Counted from the stretch's first letter, positions 51,713 to 63,300 are shown. The stretch is 64,000 bases of DNA from Leishmania mexicana MHOM/GT/2001/U1103 (GCF_000234665.1 NC_018337.1:644222-708221), one strand, 5' to 3'. A program made the numbers and translations. The notes: generated from the letters alone by a model not told the origin.

Positions 51713-52210
51713 TCAGTAGCGGAAAGGCGACCACGGCTCATCTTTGAAGTACTTCATATGTTCGGCGAAGCAGTAACCGTACAATGTTGTCCCGAACGTG
51801 GACGAGACACACAGAAAGCAGAGCATCTTCAGCCACATCCATTCCTGATCTGCGCGGCCGGCACCGAGCAGTTCTGCGACCGTGTCCGGGTGCCCTGCGT
51901 TGCTCCGACCCACGTAGTACTCAGAAGAGTGGCATCCACGCCGACCCTGAAAAAGAAACTTCGGAAGCTGATGCTGTGTCGCCGACTCCTTCTCCACGTG
52001 CACACAAGGAGCGCAGCTTTCTTCTTTGGCGTGCTCAAGAGATGTATCAATGCGACTGTTTTGAGCGCTGCAGCCCGCCGCTGCTGCGTTGGTGGCATCC
52101 TTAAGCGCTGTCGCAGGTGCCGCGGGATTCCGCGTTGCTGCTGCCTCCGAGCGGGGTACCATAGTTGCACTCAACACAGCGCAGCGAGTCAAGCGAGCAC
52201 AGCGCAACAT
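51713..52210 (-). CDS. Small single-TM protein, possibly mitochondrial
   Basis: 165 aa from the ATG at 52210 (a longer frame from 52237 adds nine residues; Met17 is another candidate). The N-terminus MLRCARLTRCAVLSATMVPR is Arg/Ser/Ala-rich without acidic residues, like a mitochondrial presequence. A low-complexity middle (28-85) precedes a well-formed C-terminal part: LPKFLFQGRRG, one TM segment at about 125-148 (EWMWLKMLCFLCVSSTFGTT) and a tail AEHMKYFKDEPWSPFRY. The aromatic tail after a single TM is reminiscent of small respiratory-chain accessory subunits, but I recognise no specific family. Frame choice is supported by the TM segment and the ordered tail; the gene lies in line with its neighbours. 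Confidence 0.7.
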   Translation of the reverse strand: MLRCARLTRCAVLSATMVPRSEAAATRNPAAPATALKDATNAAAAGCSAQNSRIDTSLEHAKEESCAPCVHVEKESATQHQLPKFLFQGRRGCHSSEYYVGRSNAGHPDTVAELLGAGRADQEWMWLKMLCFLCVSSTFGTTLYGYCFAEHMKYFKDEPWSPFRY

Positions 52211-54030
52211 GGGGACGCAAAGCAAGAAAAGCAGCAATGGGTTCCGTCAATACTGTGAAGATGTTACGGGTGGGGGAGGGGAGGGGGACAAGGGTGAAGT
52301 GCCACCGGCAAGACCGGCCGGTCGCTCTTCTTTGATGAGAGACGCAGCTCGACGGACTGCAGGAAGAGGTACAGAGGCAAAGATGAAGGCGGGGGGGGGG
52401 CGTAGAACACGGGGAAAAAAAAGAGCCCAGAGACGTATTCGGGATTCGTGATAGCGAACGGCGCGCTCTCCTGCTGGCACGCACGGGAGAAGTGTGTATA
52501 TGCGTGTCGGCTTTCTTGTTCCGCTTTCACACACTTACGTAAAACCAGTCAACGTAAAAAAAGCGAGACGAGAGCGCGTGAGTGCGTGTACTCGCGTTTC
52601 TCCTTCTTCGGTACGTGTAGAGTGAGAACGGAGTGTAGGGATGAGAGAGAGAGAGCGAAATGCGCTACTAGATGTGGTGGGAAAAAAAAATTCGATTCCG
52701 TGCTTTGAGGTGCCCTCGTTAGGCACCGCCCGCATGGATGAAGCACACCCTGCGTCAGCCATCGTACAAGTCTCCAGTGCAACCACAGAATACGCCGAGA
52801 AGACAATGAGAAGGCTGATGGAGTGGGGTGGGGTGGGAGGTGTAAGGACCCAGGGAGAGGTGCGATTCCGCATTCGCTTGACAGCTTGTTGCTTGCCCGT
52901 TTTGGCGCATCTTTGCTCGCTCATCATGAGGTTGCGTCTTTGAACGTCGCAGAAGAACATAAAAGAAAGGAAAAAAAAAACAAGAACAAGGACACCAGTG
53001 GTCGTTGAGAAAAGGGATGGGGTGGGGAAGCGAAACGTCACTGGGTCACATGCGTACGAGCGCCCACGCACTCCTCTCGGAATGTCTGGAAAAGAGAGAC
53101 ACACACACAGCGCGTATCCTACGTGTGAGAGATACGAGTAGTAGTTGGCCAACGAACAAGCGAACACATAACACAGCCGACCGACCGAGACAATGGAATT
53201 CAGCATCAAAAAAAAGACAACAACAAAAGACACACACACACACACCGACACACAGACAGGAGGCACGCACCCACCTCCCAAACGGGCCACGCTAACCCGT
53301 GCACAAGCTGACTCGCGCAGCAGACACAACCAATGGGATGCAAGTAAGCTGTGGCTCCGACACACCCGCCACCACCCATCCAAACAGGCATCCTACACCG
53401 CCGATTAGCTAACACCATCTTCACACACAATGGAGCGCAGGCGTGCACACGATAGGCGACCGAGATGTCGTTCGACAAGCGCTTGCACTTTCTGAGGACA
53501 TCAACTCGGAGCAAATGCCGAAACAATGAGGTGCACCGTGTCGGTAAAGAAAAAATGGCGGTGCTCCTTGGGGAGAGGGAGGGAAGGGCACAGAGCGTGG
53601 GGACATCACCTCTTACCGCCATCTTTGTGTGTGTGTGCGTGTGTGCACGTTGCACAAGGACAAATAACGGAAGCGACAGCAAACAACCTCGATTACGCTC
53701 ACCAGCACCGACGAATGAATCCAGAAAGGCCACAGGCAAGGAGAATACACGCAAACTTTGATGATCGGAAATCATGAAATTTCGAAACATGACAAACAAA
53801 AGTGAGGTGCGGTCTTCGCTTCGAGAGGCGGTTTCCCTCGCACAGCGTGTAAGGCTCGCACCTAACGTCCTCAAACGCATCCCGGGTTACTCTTTCTTTT
53901 TTTCTTTCGTTTTCGCCAAGCACCGCCTCGCGCCGGTGCACGAACATCCTTAGAGATGCACCTGCACACTAAGGTAGAGCCCCACAAACAAAGAAAAGCG
54001 CAGCATCCTACACCGCCACAGTCCTCCCTG
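52211..54030. other. Intergenic spacer, no gene seen
   Basis: 1.8 kb. A G-rich tract near 52389-52397, A-rich 52969-52981 and CA-rich 53232-53250. The 224-codon minus-strand frame 53206-53880 runs through CA repeats and lacks protein character. Nothing else seen. Confidence 0.6.
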
Positions 54031-55920
54031 CTACATGGCTGTGCAGCAGCCGCACTTGGTCTTCTTTTTTTCCACCTTACCCTTTCTTCGCCCATTGACT
54101 CCGTTTCCGTTTCTGCCATTGCGGACGTTCCCTTGGGGATTCGTCTTCGGCTTGCCTGTCCCCTTTCGCTTCTCCTCCATGGACTGATTCGCGGAGATGT
54201 TCTCTTCCACCGGCTGGTGGTCCTCTTCGTTAACGATGCTCTCGCCATGGCGCTCCGTTTCGGTTGGCGCGGCCATAACATTCTTCTCACTGGCGTTGTT
54301 GGCATTCGTCAAGTTGTTACCGGATGTCTCGGATATATTGATGACCGTCATATCTTGGCTGGCACGGTTCGAGGAGGTTTTGTTCCGATACAAGGCACTG
54401 AGCATGGCAGGCGAGCTGGATGAAATGCCGCCCCCCTCGCCAGCCGCGCCAGACATGTCTGCTAGTGGCGCTTGGCCGTCTCCTTCCGGTCGGTGAAAGC
54501 CTCCAAAGTCCAGTGTGTATGACTCGACGCCGTTGAAGATCACCGAGATCGGTGTCGGCTCAAAGACAATCTTTTCCGGCGTCTCCAGCCCGAGCTGCAT
54601 GCTGTCATTCAGCCCGCATGTGAGCACGCGGCCATTATCGCAGTAGAACATGCTCCCTGCCGGCCCGGCGGCGATCCCGATGCACCGCACATCGTTGCCG
54701 AGTGGGATACGGGTGAACTTGCACACCTGCTTCAGACTCCTCCCGAGGCCAAGCTGGCCGCTCTCGTTGCTTCCCGCGCCGTAAACGATGCCGTTGCTGG
54801 TCAACGCCAAGGAGTGGCAGTCACCGGCGGACACCTGAACAAAGTAGTGGTGAGTGAGCTTTTTCTGCAAGTACGGCTTGCGACGTGCATCCTGCACCTC
54901 GCCGTTGCCGAGCTGCCCCTTCTTGTTGCGACCAAAGGAGAGGAGATGACCGTTCTGGTCAATAATGAGCAGAAATCCCATACCGCTGGCGATTCGGGAG
55001 ACGGGCGTGCGGCACAGCGTCATCACCCGCCGTGGCGTACTCACGGCACGCTTCGACGCCGTCGTCTTATAAACAATGGAGTCGGTGCCCACCATGTAGT
55101 AATCCTCGCCGTAGCCTACGTCCAAGAAGCGAACATGCCGGTGCGGCATGATTGACCGAATCGGGTTCGATAACGCCGATAGCGAGCGCACCGTGAAGGC
55201 GCGCGTCACAATGGCGAGCCGCTGCCCGTGTCCCACCAGCATCAGAGTCTTGCCGGCGATCCCCGTCATTGCCTCTTCGCGGCCGAGCGCCGTCGGCCCA
55301 TCAATGGATGGGCTCGACACCTTCAGTCCGCCGGATGACCAGACTTCGTCTTGATTTGTGAGGATAGCAAAAAAGCCGTCGCCAGCGACGCAGCCGCGAC
55401 CGTGCAGGTGCTGCGGCACCTTCACACCGTGTCCAGAGCCAAACGTAATGAGCTGCTTCGACTGACGGTCAATGAAGCAGCTCGTGTTCCAGCTCATCGA
55501 CATGGCTGGCACATTGTAGCGCAACACGTAAATTGGGACAGCAAACATCATCACCTGCTGAAGCACGCACATGGTGCTCCACGAAACGCCGTACACCGGG
55601 GTGTCCTCTGACGCTCTTCCGGCCCGAAAGGCTTTGTTCGCCTCCAGCGGTTTCTCTATCTCCTTCAACTTTGTTTCTTTCTCCTTCATCTCCAGCTCCA
55701 TCTCGCGCTTCTGCTCACTCGTGAAGACACGACCCGTGACCTCGTCGTGGTGCCTCTGGCCCCACGCGGTGAGTTTGTGAACCTCACGCTCTGGCGTCGT
55801 CACGTGCGCGTCAATGGCGGACTGTCGTGCGTGAATAAGAGCTAGCATGCTCGAGAAGATGCAGTCGCCACCGCTCATGCTGCGGCGAATCTCTTGCCAA
55901 AACTCGGCATCCGTGATCAT
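54031..55920 (-). CDS. RCC1-repeat protein with polybasic CaaX-like tail
   Basis: 629 aa. An N-terminal helical region with a charged coiled coil (about 68-95, SEQKREMELEMKEKETKLKE) precedes a beta-propeller of RCC1-type blades. The clearest are GHLLSFGRNKKGQLGNGE (324-341), GIVYGAGSNESGQLGLG (377-393) and GRVLTCGLNDSMQLGLE (430-446); weaker blades start near 155. A Ser/Asn/Gly-rich linker (about 480-600) leads to a basic tail and the C-terminus KKKTKCGCCTAM. The last four residues (CTAM) form a CaaX box, with two cysteines just upstream and a Lys cluster, the arrangement of farnesylated and palmitoylated Ras proteins. This predicts membrane attachment, unlike nuclear RCC1. The partner GTPase, if any, is unknown. 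The start gives MITDAEFWQEIRR. Confidence 0.9.
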   Translation of the reverse strand: MITDAEFWQEIRRSMSGGDCIFSSMLALIHARQSAIDAHVTTPEREVHKLTAWGQRHHDEVTGRVFTSEQKREMELEMKEKETKLKEIEKPLEANKAFRAGRASEDTPVYGVSWSTMCVLQQVMMFAVPIYVLRYNVPAMSMSWNTSCFIDRQSKQLITFGSGHGVKVPQHLHGRGCVAGDGFFAILTNQDEVWSSGGLKVSSPSIDGPTALGREEAMTGIAGKTLMLVGHGQRLAIVTRAFTVRSLSALSNPIRSIMPHRHVRFLDVGYGEDYYMVGTDSIVYKTTASKRAVSTPRRVMTLCRTPVSRIASGMGFLLIIDQNGHLLSFGRNKKGQLGNGEVQDARRKPYLQKKLTHHYFVQVSAGDCHSLALTSNGIVYGAGSNESGQLGLGRSLKQVCKFTRIPLGNDVRCIGIAAGPAGSMFYCDNGRVLTCGLNDSMQLGLETPEKIVFEPTPISVIFNGVESYTLDFGGFHRPEGDGQAPLADMSGAAGEGGGISSSSPAMLSALYRNKTSSNRASQDMTVINISETSGNNLTNANNASEKNVMAAPTETERHGESIVNEEDHQPVEENISANQSMEEKRKGTGKPKTNPQGNVRNGRNGNGVNGRRKGKVEKKKTKCGCCTAM

Positions 55921-57458
55921 TTCGACTGCTATGCCCCGTTGCCACCAAGCTCTGTCTCTCTCACGACTCCACAGGCACTGGTGGAGCTCCGGTCAACTAG
56001 TACGGAGAGGTGTTGGAGGCTGCACAGCTGAGGCACATAGAAGCGCGGGGTCACGCTCGGGGAGAATGTCTCCGCAGAAGAGGGAGGGAGATGCGTGGCG
56101 ATCGTCCCACCCGAAACACAGGAAGAAGTTACTGCGTTGAGCGCAGCGGTAGCAAGGGAGGAGGAGGAGGAGGGGGGAAGACCAAACTGCACCAAATGAG
56201 CCCTGTTGGCGGTGCTGTCCAGAACGAGAGATAGCAGATAATGAGGGCGCCGCAACACCCACTCACCCGTGCACGCCAAAGCAACGTCTGGTCGGAACAA
56301 TTCTCTCCTTGATGTACCCGTTTTCACACACGGATGCGCACACGTGTACGGAATTTGGTGCGAAGACAGCGGCCGCCGCATCGGTTGTCGAATAGACGAA
56401 GAAGCGAGGGAGGGAGGAGAGGGAGGCAGAGAGTGAACATAGAGACAGAGTAGAGCATCAGCGTCCGCTGGGGTTTCTTCAAAAAGCATGCACCAAAGTA
56501 GCCGTGTGGGCATCACCCGCAGCCACCACCTCCATCGTCACAAAATGAAACGCGAAGCCACAGTAGCACAGCGGTGCGAGCATCGCCACCGATGGCCGTG
56601 CTGCGCAGCATACACTGCGAAAATGTGCACGACCTCTCGTCGGCACAGGCGGCGGTGTTGAGGAACGCAGAGAGAAAGAGGTTTGCACTCGAGAGAGCAC
56701 AAGTCTGTCGTTTCTCCGTACCTTTGTCGGTTGTATTCCAGAAGCGTAACATGATGCATCAGTAAAGTGCACACACGCATACCTGCAAAGTGAGCACAGG
56801 ATTGGGAGGGGGAGCTGATGGAAACACAAAGCCGTCCCTCCCATTGGCCACCAACCGAGAGGAACAGCAAAGGGTGGGTTGGAGAGGAGAGGAAGACATC
56901 GAGCCGGTGAAAACAAACACAAAAGGACAGTAGCGCAGATAAAGACTATACATGGCTCCAGGGAGGACGGTGCGCTTCCACACGCGGATATATCGAGACG
57001 GAAAAAAAAATTAAAAAAAAAAACATCGAGTTTTTTCGAATCTGAACAAGAGCAGAGAAGAAAAAGGGACGCGCTCCAGCGGCGCCGGCTCGGGGGGGGG
57101 GGGGGCGGAGGCAATTGTGCTCACGAACCCGCGTCACTTGCAAGGTCTCTACACCACCACCACCACCGACCACCACCACCACCACCGACCACTACCACAC
57201 AAACAACGGCGAAGGAAATGCAAACCCGTAGCTTCTCCGAACCGTTTCCGGATGCGCACACCATCAAACGACGACGACGACGACACACACACACACACAG
57301 CAAAGGGGAGAGCCAGCGAGGAGGATTGAGCTGTAGAGAACGGTGGTTTCAAAGCAGAGTGCAGGATGAGAAAGGTACAGCCGTTGCTCCGTGCATATGA
57401 GCGTTTTCAGCGTAAAAACAAAAAGAAAACACCTGTGGACGCTTCATGCTCTCCTGTG
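55921..57458. other. Intergenic spacer, no gene seen
   Basis: 1.5 kb with purine-rich 56155-56180, A-rich 57001-57022, G14 at 57092-57105 and an ACC-type repeat at 57151-57190. The 211-codon minus-strand frame 56479-57114 is not protein-like. Confidence 0.6.
57092..57190. repeat. G14 homopolymer and imperfect (ACC)n repeat
   Basis: A G14 run at 57092-57105 and an imperfect ACC repeat at 57151-57190 lie close together in the presumed 3' UTR of the IQ-motif gene. Confidence 0.85.
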
Positions 57459-60400
57459 CTAATCAATCCCAAGAGTGCGGCAATGCTCTCCGTTCACGTA
57501 GGGGATGTAGTAAGGATGCTCGTAGGTGGTGCCAATGCGTGCCGCACACTCATCGGGTCCTTCTCGCGCGTGCGCCATGTCATGTGGGTAGGTGAGGTCA
57601 ACCAATACCTCGTCCCTGCGCTGCATCGCCTCTTGCTCTTGACGCTGCTGCTTCCGTGCCATACGCTCAGCGTACGACGCAATCTTCATCGGACCTTTGC
57701 GCGGTACCTCGATGACCCCCTTCGGCCCGCTGCTGCTGCTGCTAGCAGGACCGTTGCAGTCTGCCACCAAAGCTAATTCCTCAGCTGCCTTCACGCGTTC
57801 TGCTCGCATCGCCATGGTCGAATCACCGTAAAGTTCTATCCCTCGCGCGGTGTCCAGCTGCCGCTGCTTCCGCGCCGCCAGGGAACGAAGCTCTTGCTGC
57901 TGGTAGAATGCACGTGAGTAGTAGAGAAAACTGGTGTTCCTACTCGGGTCCTCCCGCATCCTTCGCCAGGCCCTATAGGAACGCTGAATGACGAGTGCGG
58001 CCCGGTGCTCCGTGAAGGCGCGCTGCTCTTCGTGAATCCGGGTGTCCATCACGACACGTCGGCGCAGCACTTCGGTAGACCGTAATCGCAAGGACTCTTG
58101 CCACGCCCGCCGCTCCTTGGTGGCTATTACGTCCACATAAAGGCCAATGTGGTATCGGTCTCGCTCCGCGTCACGCAGTCGATACACCTCGCCGCTCCGC
58201 TGGAAGCAGTCAGCTGCATACGCGTCGATGAGTGCTGCAGTGCAGTTTGACTCGAGCGCCGCCTTCCCGGCAGCAAAGGAATCTGCTCTACCCGACGAAG
58301 GACGCGCGTCTGCCCTCTTCACTGCAGCGGGTGATGGGGGCGTGGAGGTCTTTGTCGACATGTGCCTTGCCGCCCTGCCCTCGCGGGCGTCGATCGCGGC
58401 AAGGCGCCGTGCAGTACCAATACCTGCTTCAATGGCAAATGGGTAGGAGCCGGCAAGGTGCATTCGAAGTCGCAGCTCGCGCATGCGGAATGCGACACGA
58501 CCTAGGAAACCGCGCCACAGGCGCTGTATCGTCCTCGCCGCCGCGCTGTGCATGCGTATGGTGCGCGAGTCAACGCCGCGGTTGCGCTGATCAGTCAATA
58601 TGCATCGCAGCCAGCGCTGGATCACCGCTGCCGGTCCACCGTACTTTTCGAGGTAGAGCCGACGCCGCAGCTGGCCCGCACGGTAGCTCCTGTACGCCAT
58701 CTGCAGAACCAGGGCAGAGTACTCGCGAAGCTCTGCTTCCGCGCGCAGTCGATACGCGGAAGATACGGTAATCATACACGCATTCTCACCGTTTAACTGT
58801 GGTTGCTGCTGGTGCTGAGCGCGCCAGTGGCGAACAATGGCGCCACGCCACAACGCTTGAATTCGGTAGACGCAGCGACGCACATCTGCCTCATGCAGGT
58901 GAGCGTCAACTGGGCTGCGGTGGCTCTTGGCCACATGTCGGACACAAACGGTGTTGGCTAGCCACTTTCTCCCGCACCGCAATACCACGGCAGGTACAAC
59001 GTAGCCACCGACGTGACCGTGTTGCTGGGACGGTGGCGGCGGGATGGTGACCTTTCCAGACCTGCCCGGTATCTTTCCAGCCACGAAGCCTAGTGCCAGT
59101 CGCTCACGGCGACGGCGTTGCAGTTGCTCGAGTCGCTGCAGCTGCACATCTCGGCGTGTTCGACCAATAGCGCCCCACCACTGCCTCCACGTATGCTGTA
59201 TGGTGACGGCTGCGGTGTTCTGAGTACGACACTGAATCTTCTGGAGAGCCAGCTGAAAGGCAGTTTCGGCCTCCGCGGCCTTCCTCTCAGCCTCCCTCTG
59301 CGCACGGTAGGCCATCTCCTCTTGCTTCTGGACCTCACGGTGCACAGTCCGGCGCGCGTACAAGGAACCATTGCACCCAAAAACGCTTCGTTGCGGGACG
59401 GATGGTAATGTCGCGCGGCCCTCAGTCTCGGGGGCTGGTTTCTCGCCTTTGTCGACCGTCTTTAGGCCCCCAGTTGTGGCCATTATCGGGATAAGCGTCG
59501 TTGCCGTACTGCATTCTACGTTGCTGTCACCGCTCCATTTACTGACGCTCCGCGGCATCGTCGCGGGTAACGGCTTCCTGCGACGGTCTTCTTCGGTTGC
59601 GCCTGATGGCCCTGCCACAACTCCTTTAGGAGCGACTTTGCGCAGCGGCAAAGACACCGTGCTCGCTGCCGGCAGGCGCGGCGGCAAACTGAAGCGCAAA
59701 AAGCCGGGGCCCCTTCTGCCGTCCTCGTTGTCCATTTTGTACAGGTCTCCTATAGACCCAGCAGGTCCTACAAGGTTGGGGACGCTGCGGCTCATCATCA
59801 GAGACACAGTCTGGAAAGGCTCCTGCAGCACCGTCTCTAGGGGCGTACTGGCGACGCTACGCTGCATACCGAAGAGATTGACAGAGTTGAGGCAGCGTTG
59901 ATCGATTGAGGCCGCGGCGCTGCTCTGCCGTCTAGCAACTTGTAGCGGTTCATACAAGGCACTCTCTCCCAGCGGCATCTTCGGGGGCGTGGCGCGCACA
60001 GCATCGGCGCCCGCCACAGAGTCGAGCTGCGTTGATTGTCGGGGCAGTGAGAGGAGCGAGTCCTGATTATCTTGCGTCACTCTCCCCACATAACGTTGGC
60101 TGCGCGCATCTGCGTCCGGCGAGTGCCGTAAGGCGGAATCAGGGTACGCATCTTGTTTCCACCCATGAGAATCACCGTGCACCGGTTCCGCCACGTCGAG
60201 AACTGCGACGGCGTGTACGATCGGAGGGGTATGAACGGGCTCTCCAAAGTTCAGGGTGTGCAGTGCAGCTCTAGCACTCTCTTGCGCCGTCAGTGGCGTC
60301 GGCGAAGGCGGCTGCGCTCCCGAGCCCTCATGCAACGTGCCTTTCACCATAGGCGATTCCGCAACACGCGCAGGCGCGGCCATTTCAGGCCCGACCTCGG

Positions 60401-61208
60401 CGCCGCGGTCTTGCGAGATCCAGCCCGACGTCAGACCGCACTTTTCCTTGAGCATGAGTGTGGTTGGGTGCTGCTCGCTGAGTGCGCTTTGTGCCTCACG
60501 CAGCGCCTGCAGCATGGTTGGTAGAGCGGCTTTGCGCTCACGCTCGCTGGTCTGCTGCCCCAGCACGACGGCAAGGTTATGCAGAGCGGTGATGAAGAGA
60601 ATCGGCTCACCGTCTTGCGCCGCCATCACGCACTCCTTCGAAATAGTCAGCGCCTCCTCCGCCGCCCCGCTGCTCAGGAGGACGGCGGAGAGGTTCAGCA
60701 TCGTGGAGCAGGATGGATTCCCGAAGACAAGCGTCTCGACCTGCTTTGCGCGCAGAAACTGCCGTAGTGCTTCATCCGTGAGCCCGTCGCGGCGTAGTTG
60801 ACACCCGTAATTGTTGAGCGTCAGCGCATGAGCGAGACGCCACGCCTCGATGGCGGTGGAAGTAGTGTGAGCGGATGGCTTGCACTGCATGGCGTGCAGG
60901 CGTGCTTCCAGAACCGGTAGCAGGGCCGAGAGAATGCGACGACTGGAGTCACCGTCGCCGTTCCGCAGCGCCTCCATGGCCGTCTCATTCCACTGTGCGA
61001 ACGCAACAAGCGGTGCGTGCTGCAGCTGCTGTGTCGTGGGAGGGACGAGAGCCCCCAGCGTTCGCGGAGATGGTGACGCGGCGGCATACCTTGGGGCACT
61101 GTTCGGTCCATGGCCGCGCTGCTCCTTGGAGGCACGTTCCGAGCGCGACATGGCGAGACTGCTGCCGCGAAGTCCTCGTTGGCGCACTCCCTTCATGGCT
61201 GTCGGCAA
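57459..61208 (-). CDS. TPR and multi-IQ-motif protein
   Basis: 1249 aa. Residues about 70-260 form helical TPR-like repeats, for example TLNNYGCQLRRDGLTDEALR (130-149) and FITALHNLAVVLGQQ. A long Ser/Pro/Thr-rich linker follows (about 265-590), then a charged coiled-coil stretch (VHREVQKQEEMAYRAQREAE). At least six IQ-type motifs follow: VTIQHTWRQWWGAI (about 665), IQALWRGAIVRHW (about 778), LVLQMAYRSYRAGQLRRR (about 831), VIQRWLRC (about 860), IQRLWRGFLGRVAFRMR (about 890) and LVIQRSYRAWRRM (about 1069). IQ motifs bind calmodulin or centrin-like proteins, and such TPR-IQ proteins are often axonemal or basal-body components in flagellates; localisation here is inferred. It ends in PYYIPYVNGEHCRTLGID. 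Met5 or Met20 could be the true start. Confidence 0.92.
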   Translation of the reverse strand: MPTAMKGVRQRGLRGSSLAMSRSERASKEQRGHGPNSAPRYAAASPSPRTLGALVPPTTQQLQHAPLVAFAQWNETAMEALRNGDGDSSRRILSALLPVLEARLHAMQCKPSAHTTSTAIEAWRLAHALTLNNYGCQLRRDGLTDEALRQFLRAKQVETLVFGNPSCSTMLNLSAVLLSSGAAEEALTISKECVMAAQDGEPILFITALHNLAVVLGQQTSERERKAALPTMLQALREAQSALSEQHPTTLMLKEKCGLTSGWISQDRGAEVGPEMAAPARVAESPMVKGTLHEGSGAQPPSPTPLTAQESARAALHTLNFGEPVHTPPIVHAVAVLDVAEPVHGDSHGWKQDAYPDSALRHSPDADARSQRYVGRVTQDNQDSLLSLPRQSTQLDSVAGADAVRATPPKMPLGESALYEPLQVARRQSSAAASIDQRCLNSVNLFGMQRSVASTPLETVLQEPFQTVSLMMSRSVPNLVGPAGSIGDLYKMDNEDGRRGPGFLRFSLPPRLPAASTVSLPLRKVAPKGVVAGPSGATEEDRRRKPLPATMPRSVSKWSGDSNVECSTATTLIPIMATTGGLKTVDKGEKPAPETEGRATLPSVPQRSVFGCNGSLYARRTVHREVQKQEEMAYRAQREAERKAAEAETAFQLALQKIQCRTQNTAAVTIQHTWRQWWGAIGRTRRDVQLQRLEQLQRRRRERLALGFVAGKIPGRSGKVTIPPPPSQQHGHVGGYVVPAVVLRCGRKWLANTVCVRHVAKSHRSPVDAHLHEADVRRCVYRIQALWRGAIVRHWRAQHQQQPQLNGENACMITVSSAYRLRAEAELREYSALVLQMAYRSYRAGQLRRRLYLEKYGGPAAVIQRWLRCILTDQRNRGVDSRTIRMHSAAARTIQRLWRGFLGRVAFRMRELRLRMHLAGSYPFAIEAGIGTARRLAAIDAREGRAARHMSTKTSTPPSPAAVKRADARPSSGRADSFAAGKAALESNCTAALIDAYAADCFQRSGEVYRLRDAERDRYHIGLYVDVIATKERRAWQESLRLRSTEVLRRRVVMDTRIHEEQRAFTEHRAALVIQRSYRAWRRMREDPSRNTSFLYYSRAFYQQQELRSLAARKQRQLDTARGIELYGDSTMAMRAERVKAAEELALVADCNGPASSSSSGPKGVIEVPRKGPMKIASYAERMARKQQRQEQEAMQRRDEVLVDLTYPHDMAHAREGPDECAARIGTTYEHPYYIPYVNGEHCRTLGID

Positions 61209-62470
61209 CCCGAATGGTCCAAAATCACTGCTACGAACACGATGATTTCGGCTTTGTGCACCTCAATAAGGACACGCTCCAGCACAGAAGAGTTGGCTTC
61301 TTCGATAATTCCGTGAGCGCACAGGCTCGGTGAAAGGAAGGAGGTAAAGGAGGGGGGCATCAGAGGAAGAGGAGATAATATTTATTCGCAACTCGTCTGT
61401 ACACAATGTACACAAGATTGGAACGCCTCTTCGCTTTAGCAGCCAGTTTCCGCCCCTGCAATTACCATATGGGGTAGTTGGCCCGAGTCCCACGGCGCGC
61501 TGGCGCGCCAACTACCCGATTCTGTCATCTTCAGCCGGCTGCCATGAAGTGCCTGCAGAACTATCCTCTCGGAGAGGTGCATGTCTGACTGGTACACGGC
61601 TGTAGATGAGCACAGCATCTCCAGCGCCTTACCCGCTGCGGCAAAGAGGATCCATTGTCCGTCGTACGAGAAGACCTTTGCACAGGTATCCGGAGGAGAC
61701 GCCGACTCTGAGTGGACAAGAGGGAGCGTGTGCCAATGGAGTGCAGAATATTTCTCATTGCCTACTTCTCCACCTCTTTTGCACTTTTAGGGTGTGTGTG
61801 TGCCTGCTGAGATGGAGTTTTTGCGATGTCGCTGACTACGTGGCAGATGCCGAGGATACGAGCGACATTCGCGATGCCGCCATAAACGAAAAAAGAAGCG
61901 CACAGGCAACATCATAATAATAGTAATAAAAAGAGCACTCCTTTCACGATACGCTGCTGCGGAGAGCTTCCTGTTGTTCGCCGTTTCTTTGATGTACCAC
62001 CACCTACGTTGCCACTTTCCTTTTCCTCATTGAGCGCCTTTCTACTCATGCCTGCAGGAGGAATGGCACCGATACTTCCCCGTCTACGAGTCCTCGAGGG
62101 GTTTTTCGTTGTTCTTTTCAACGCGGCCAACAGAGAAGGTGAAGCGAGGCAAACAAACAAAAAAAAATGAAATAACAAACAAAAAAAAGAAAGGGTTCGG
62201 CGGTACTTCGACAAGGCAGACCACGCAGAGCGCCACGAGGGAACGGAGTGCGAGATGGTGAGAACGCTGGCAAACAGCAAGTCGAAGACGAAGACAAAAA
62301 TCAGAAAAGGAAAACAAAAGTGTTTCCTACAAGAGAAAAGGAGCTAACCAATAAGTCAGGCCCGACCGCACGATAAACACTTCCCCATTCCTTGACAGTA
62401 AAGAAAAACAAACAAAAGGAGAGGTGACAATTCCACGGGCACCGCTCCCCCACAGCAGCGGTACGAGAAG

Positions 62471-62484
<14 letters not shown>

Positions 62485-62500
<16 letters not shown>
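62485..62500. repeat. (AT)8 microsatellite
   Basis: An uninterrupted AT run between AC-rich and GACATA repeats. Confidence 0.9.
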
Positions 62501-62501
<1 letters not shown>

Positions 62502-63197
62502 GACATAGACATAGACTCCGACAACAGGCGAACACGTGAAACAAACATCCATCGAAGCCATCGAGGGTGTTGTGAGGAAAAAGAGTAGAACACAGAAAAG
62601 AACACGAAAAAAAACAAGAGAGACACACGCAGGCAGACAAAGAACCTATGAAAGCACAGAAAGCAACAGGCAGAAACACCGACATCATAGGATAAGGTCC
62701 TCACACGCACGGACACGGACACAAACACGCACACACACAAAAAAAAACACAGAATTAGATAACAAAACGAAACAAAAAGGAGGCGGGCCGAGGAAAAGGC
62801 AAGAATAGTGAAAAAGAGGCCACAATGCACACATATGCGGACATGCCGAAGCGGCACAGACACAGAGTGAGACGCACGCGGTTACTACAATCGGCAAGAG
62901 GCTCGGGAAAAGAGCCCCCCCCCCCACACACACACCCGCGCATGCTAACACACAGGAGAGGCTACGGGAGAGCACACACACACGTGCACAGGCACGCGAA
63001 CCAATGCCTAGGCACGGAGGACAGGTGGATTGGCGAAGACCGAAAAAAAAAGCGAAAGATGTCTTTCCGAAGTGTACCGTTTAGCGAAGACAAGGACCAG
63101 GAGTCACAACGCACGAGGAAAATTGACGCTTCTGTGTGTGTGTATTTTACCTCAAAAACAAAAAGGAAAACACCCACCACCACGAATTCGTACTAGC

Positions 63198-63300
63198 GAA
63201 CACACACATACATATACACACACATATACACACATATATGTATATGTTTGTGTACAAGTATATACATCTATATATATATATATGTATATAGAAGCACGTA
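63198..63300. repeat. Mixed CA/TA satellite-like tract
   Basis: About 100 bp of alternating ACAC, ATAT and GTATAT blocks, the most AT-rich interval of the window. Confidence 0.85.

Noticed and set aside
53206..53880. 224-codon minus-strand frame
   Set aside because: Passes through CA repeats and shows no domain, signal or compositional resemblance to the real genes.
56479..57114. 211-codon minus-strand frame
   Set aside because: Cys/Ser/Phe-rich translation of A/G-rich UTR; no recognisable feature.
62327..62863. 178-codon minus-strand hydrophobic frame
   Set aside because: The hydrophobicity comes from A-rich plus-strand simple sequence (Phe/Leu/Val codons); not a membrane protein.
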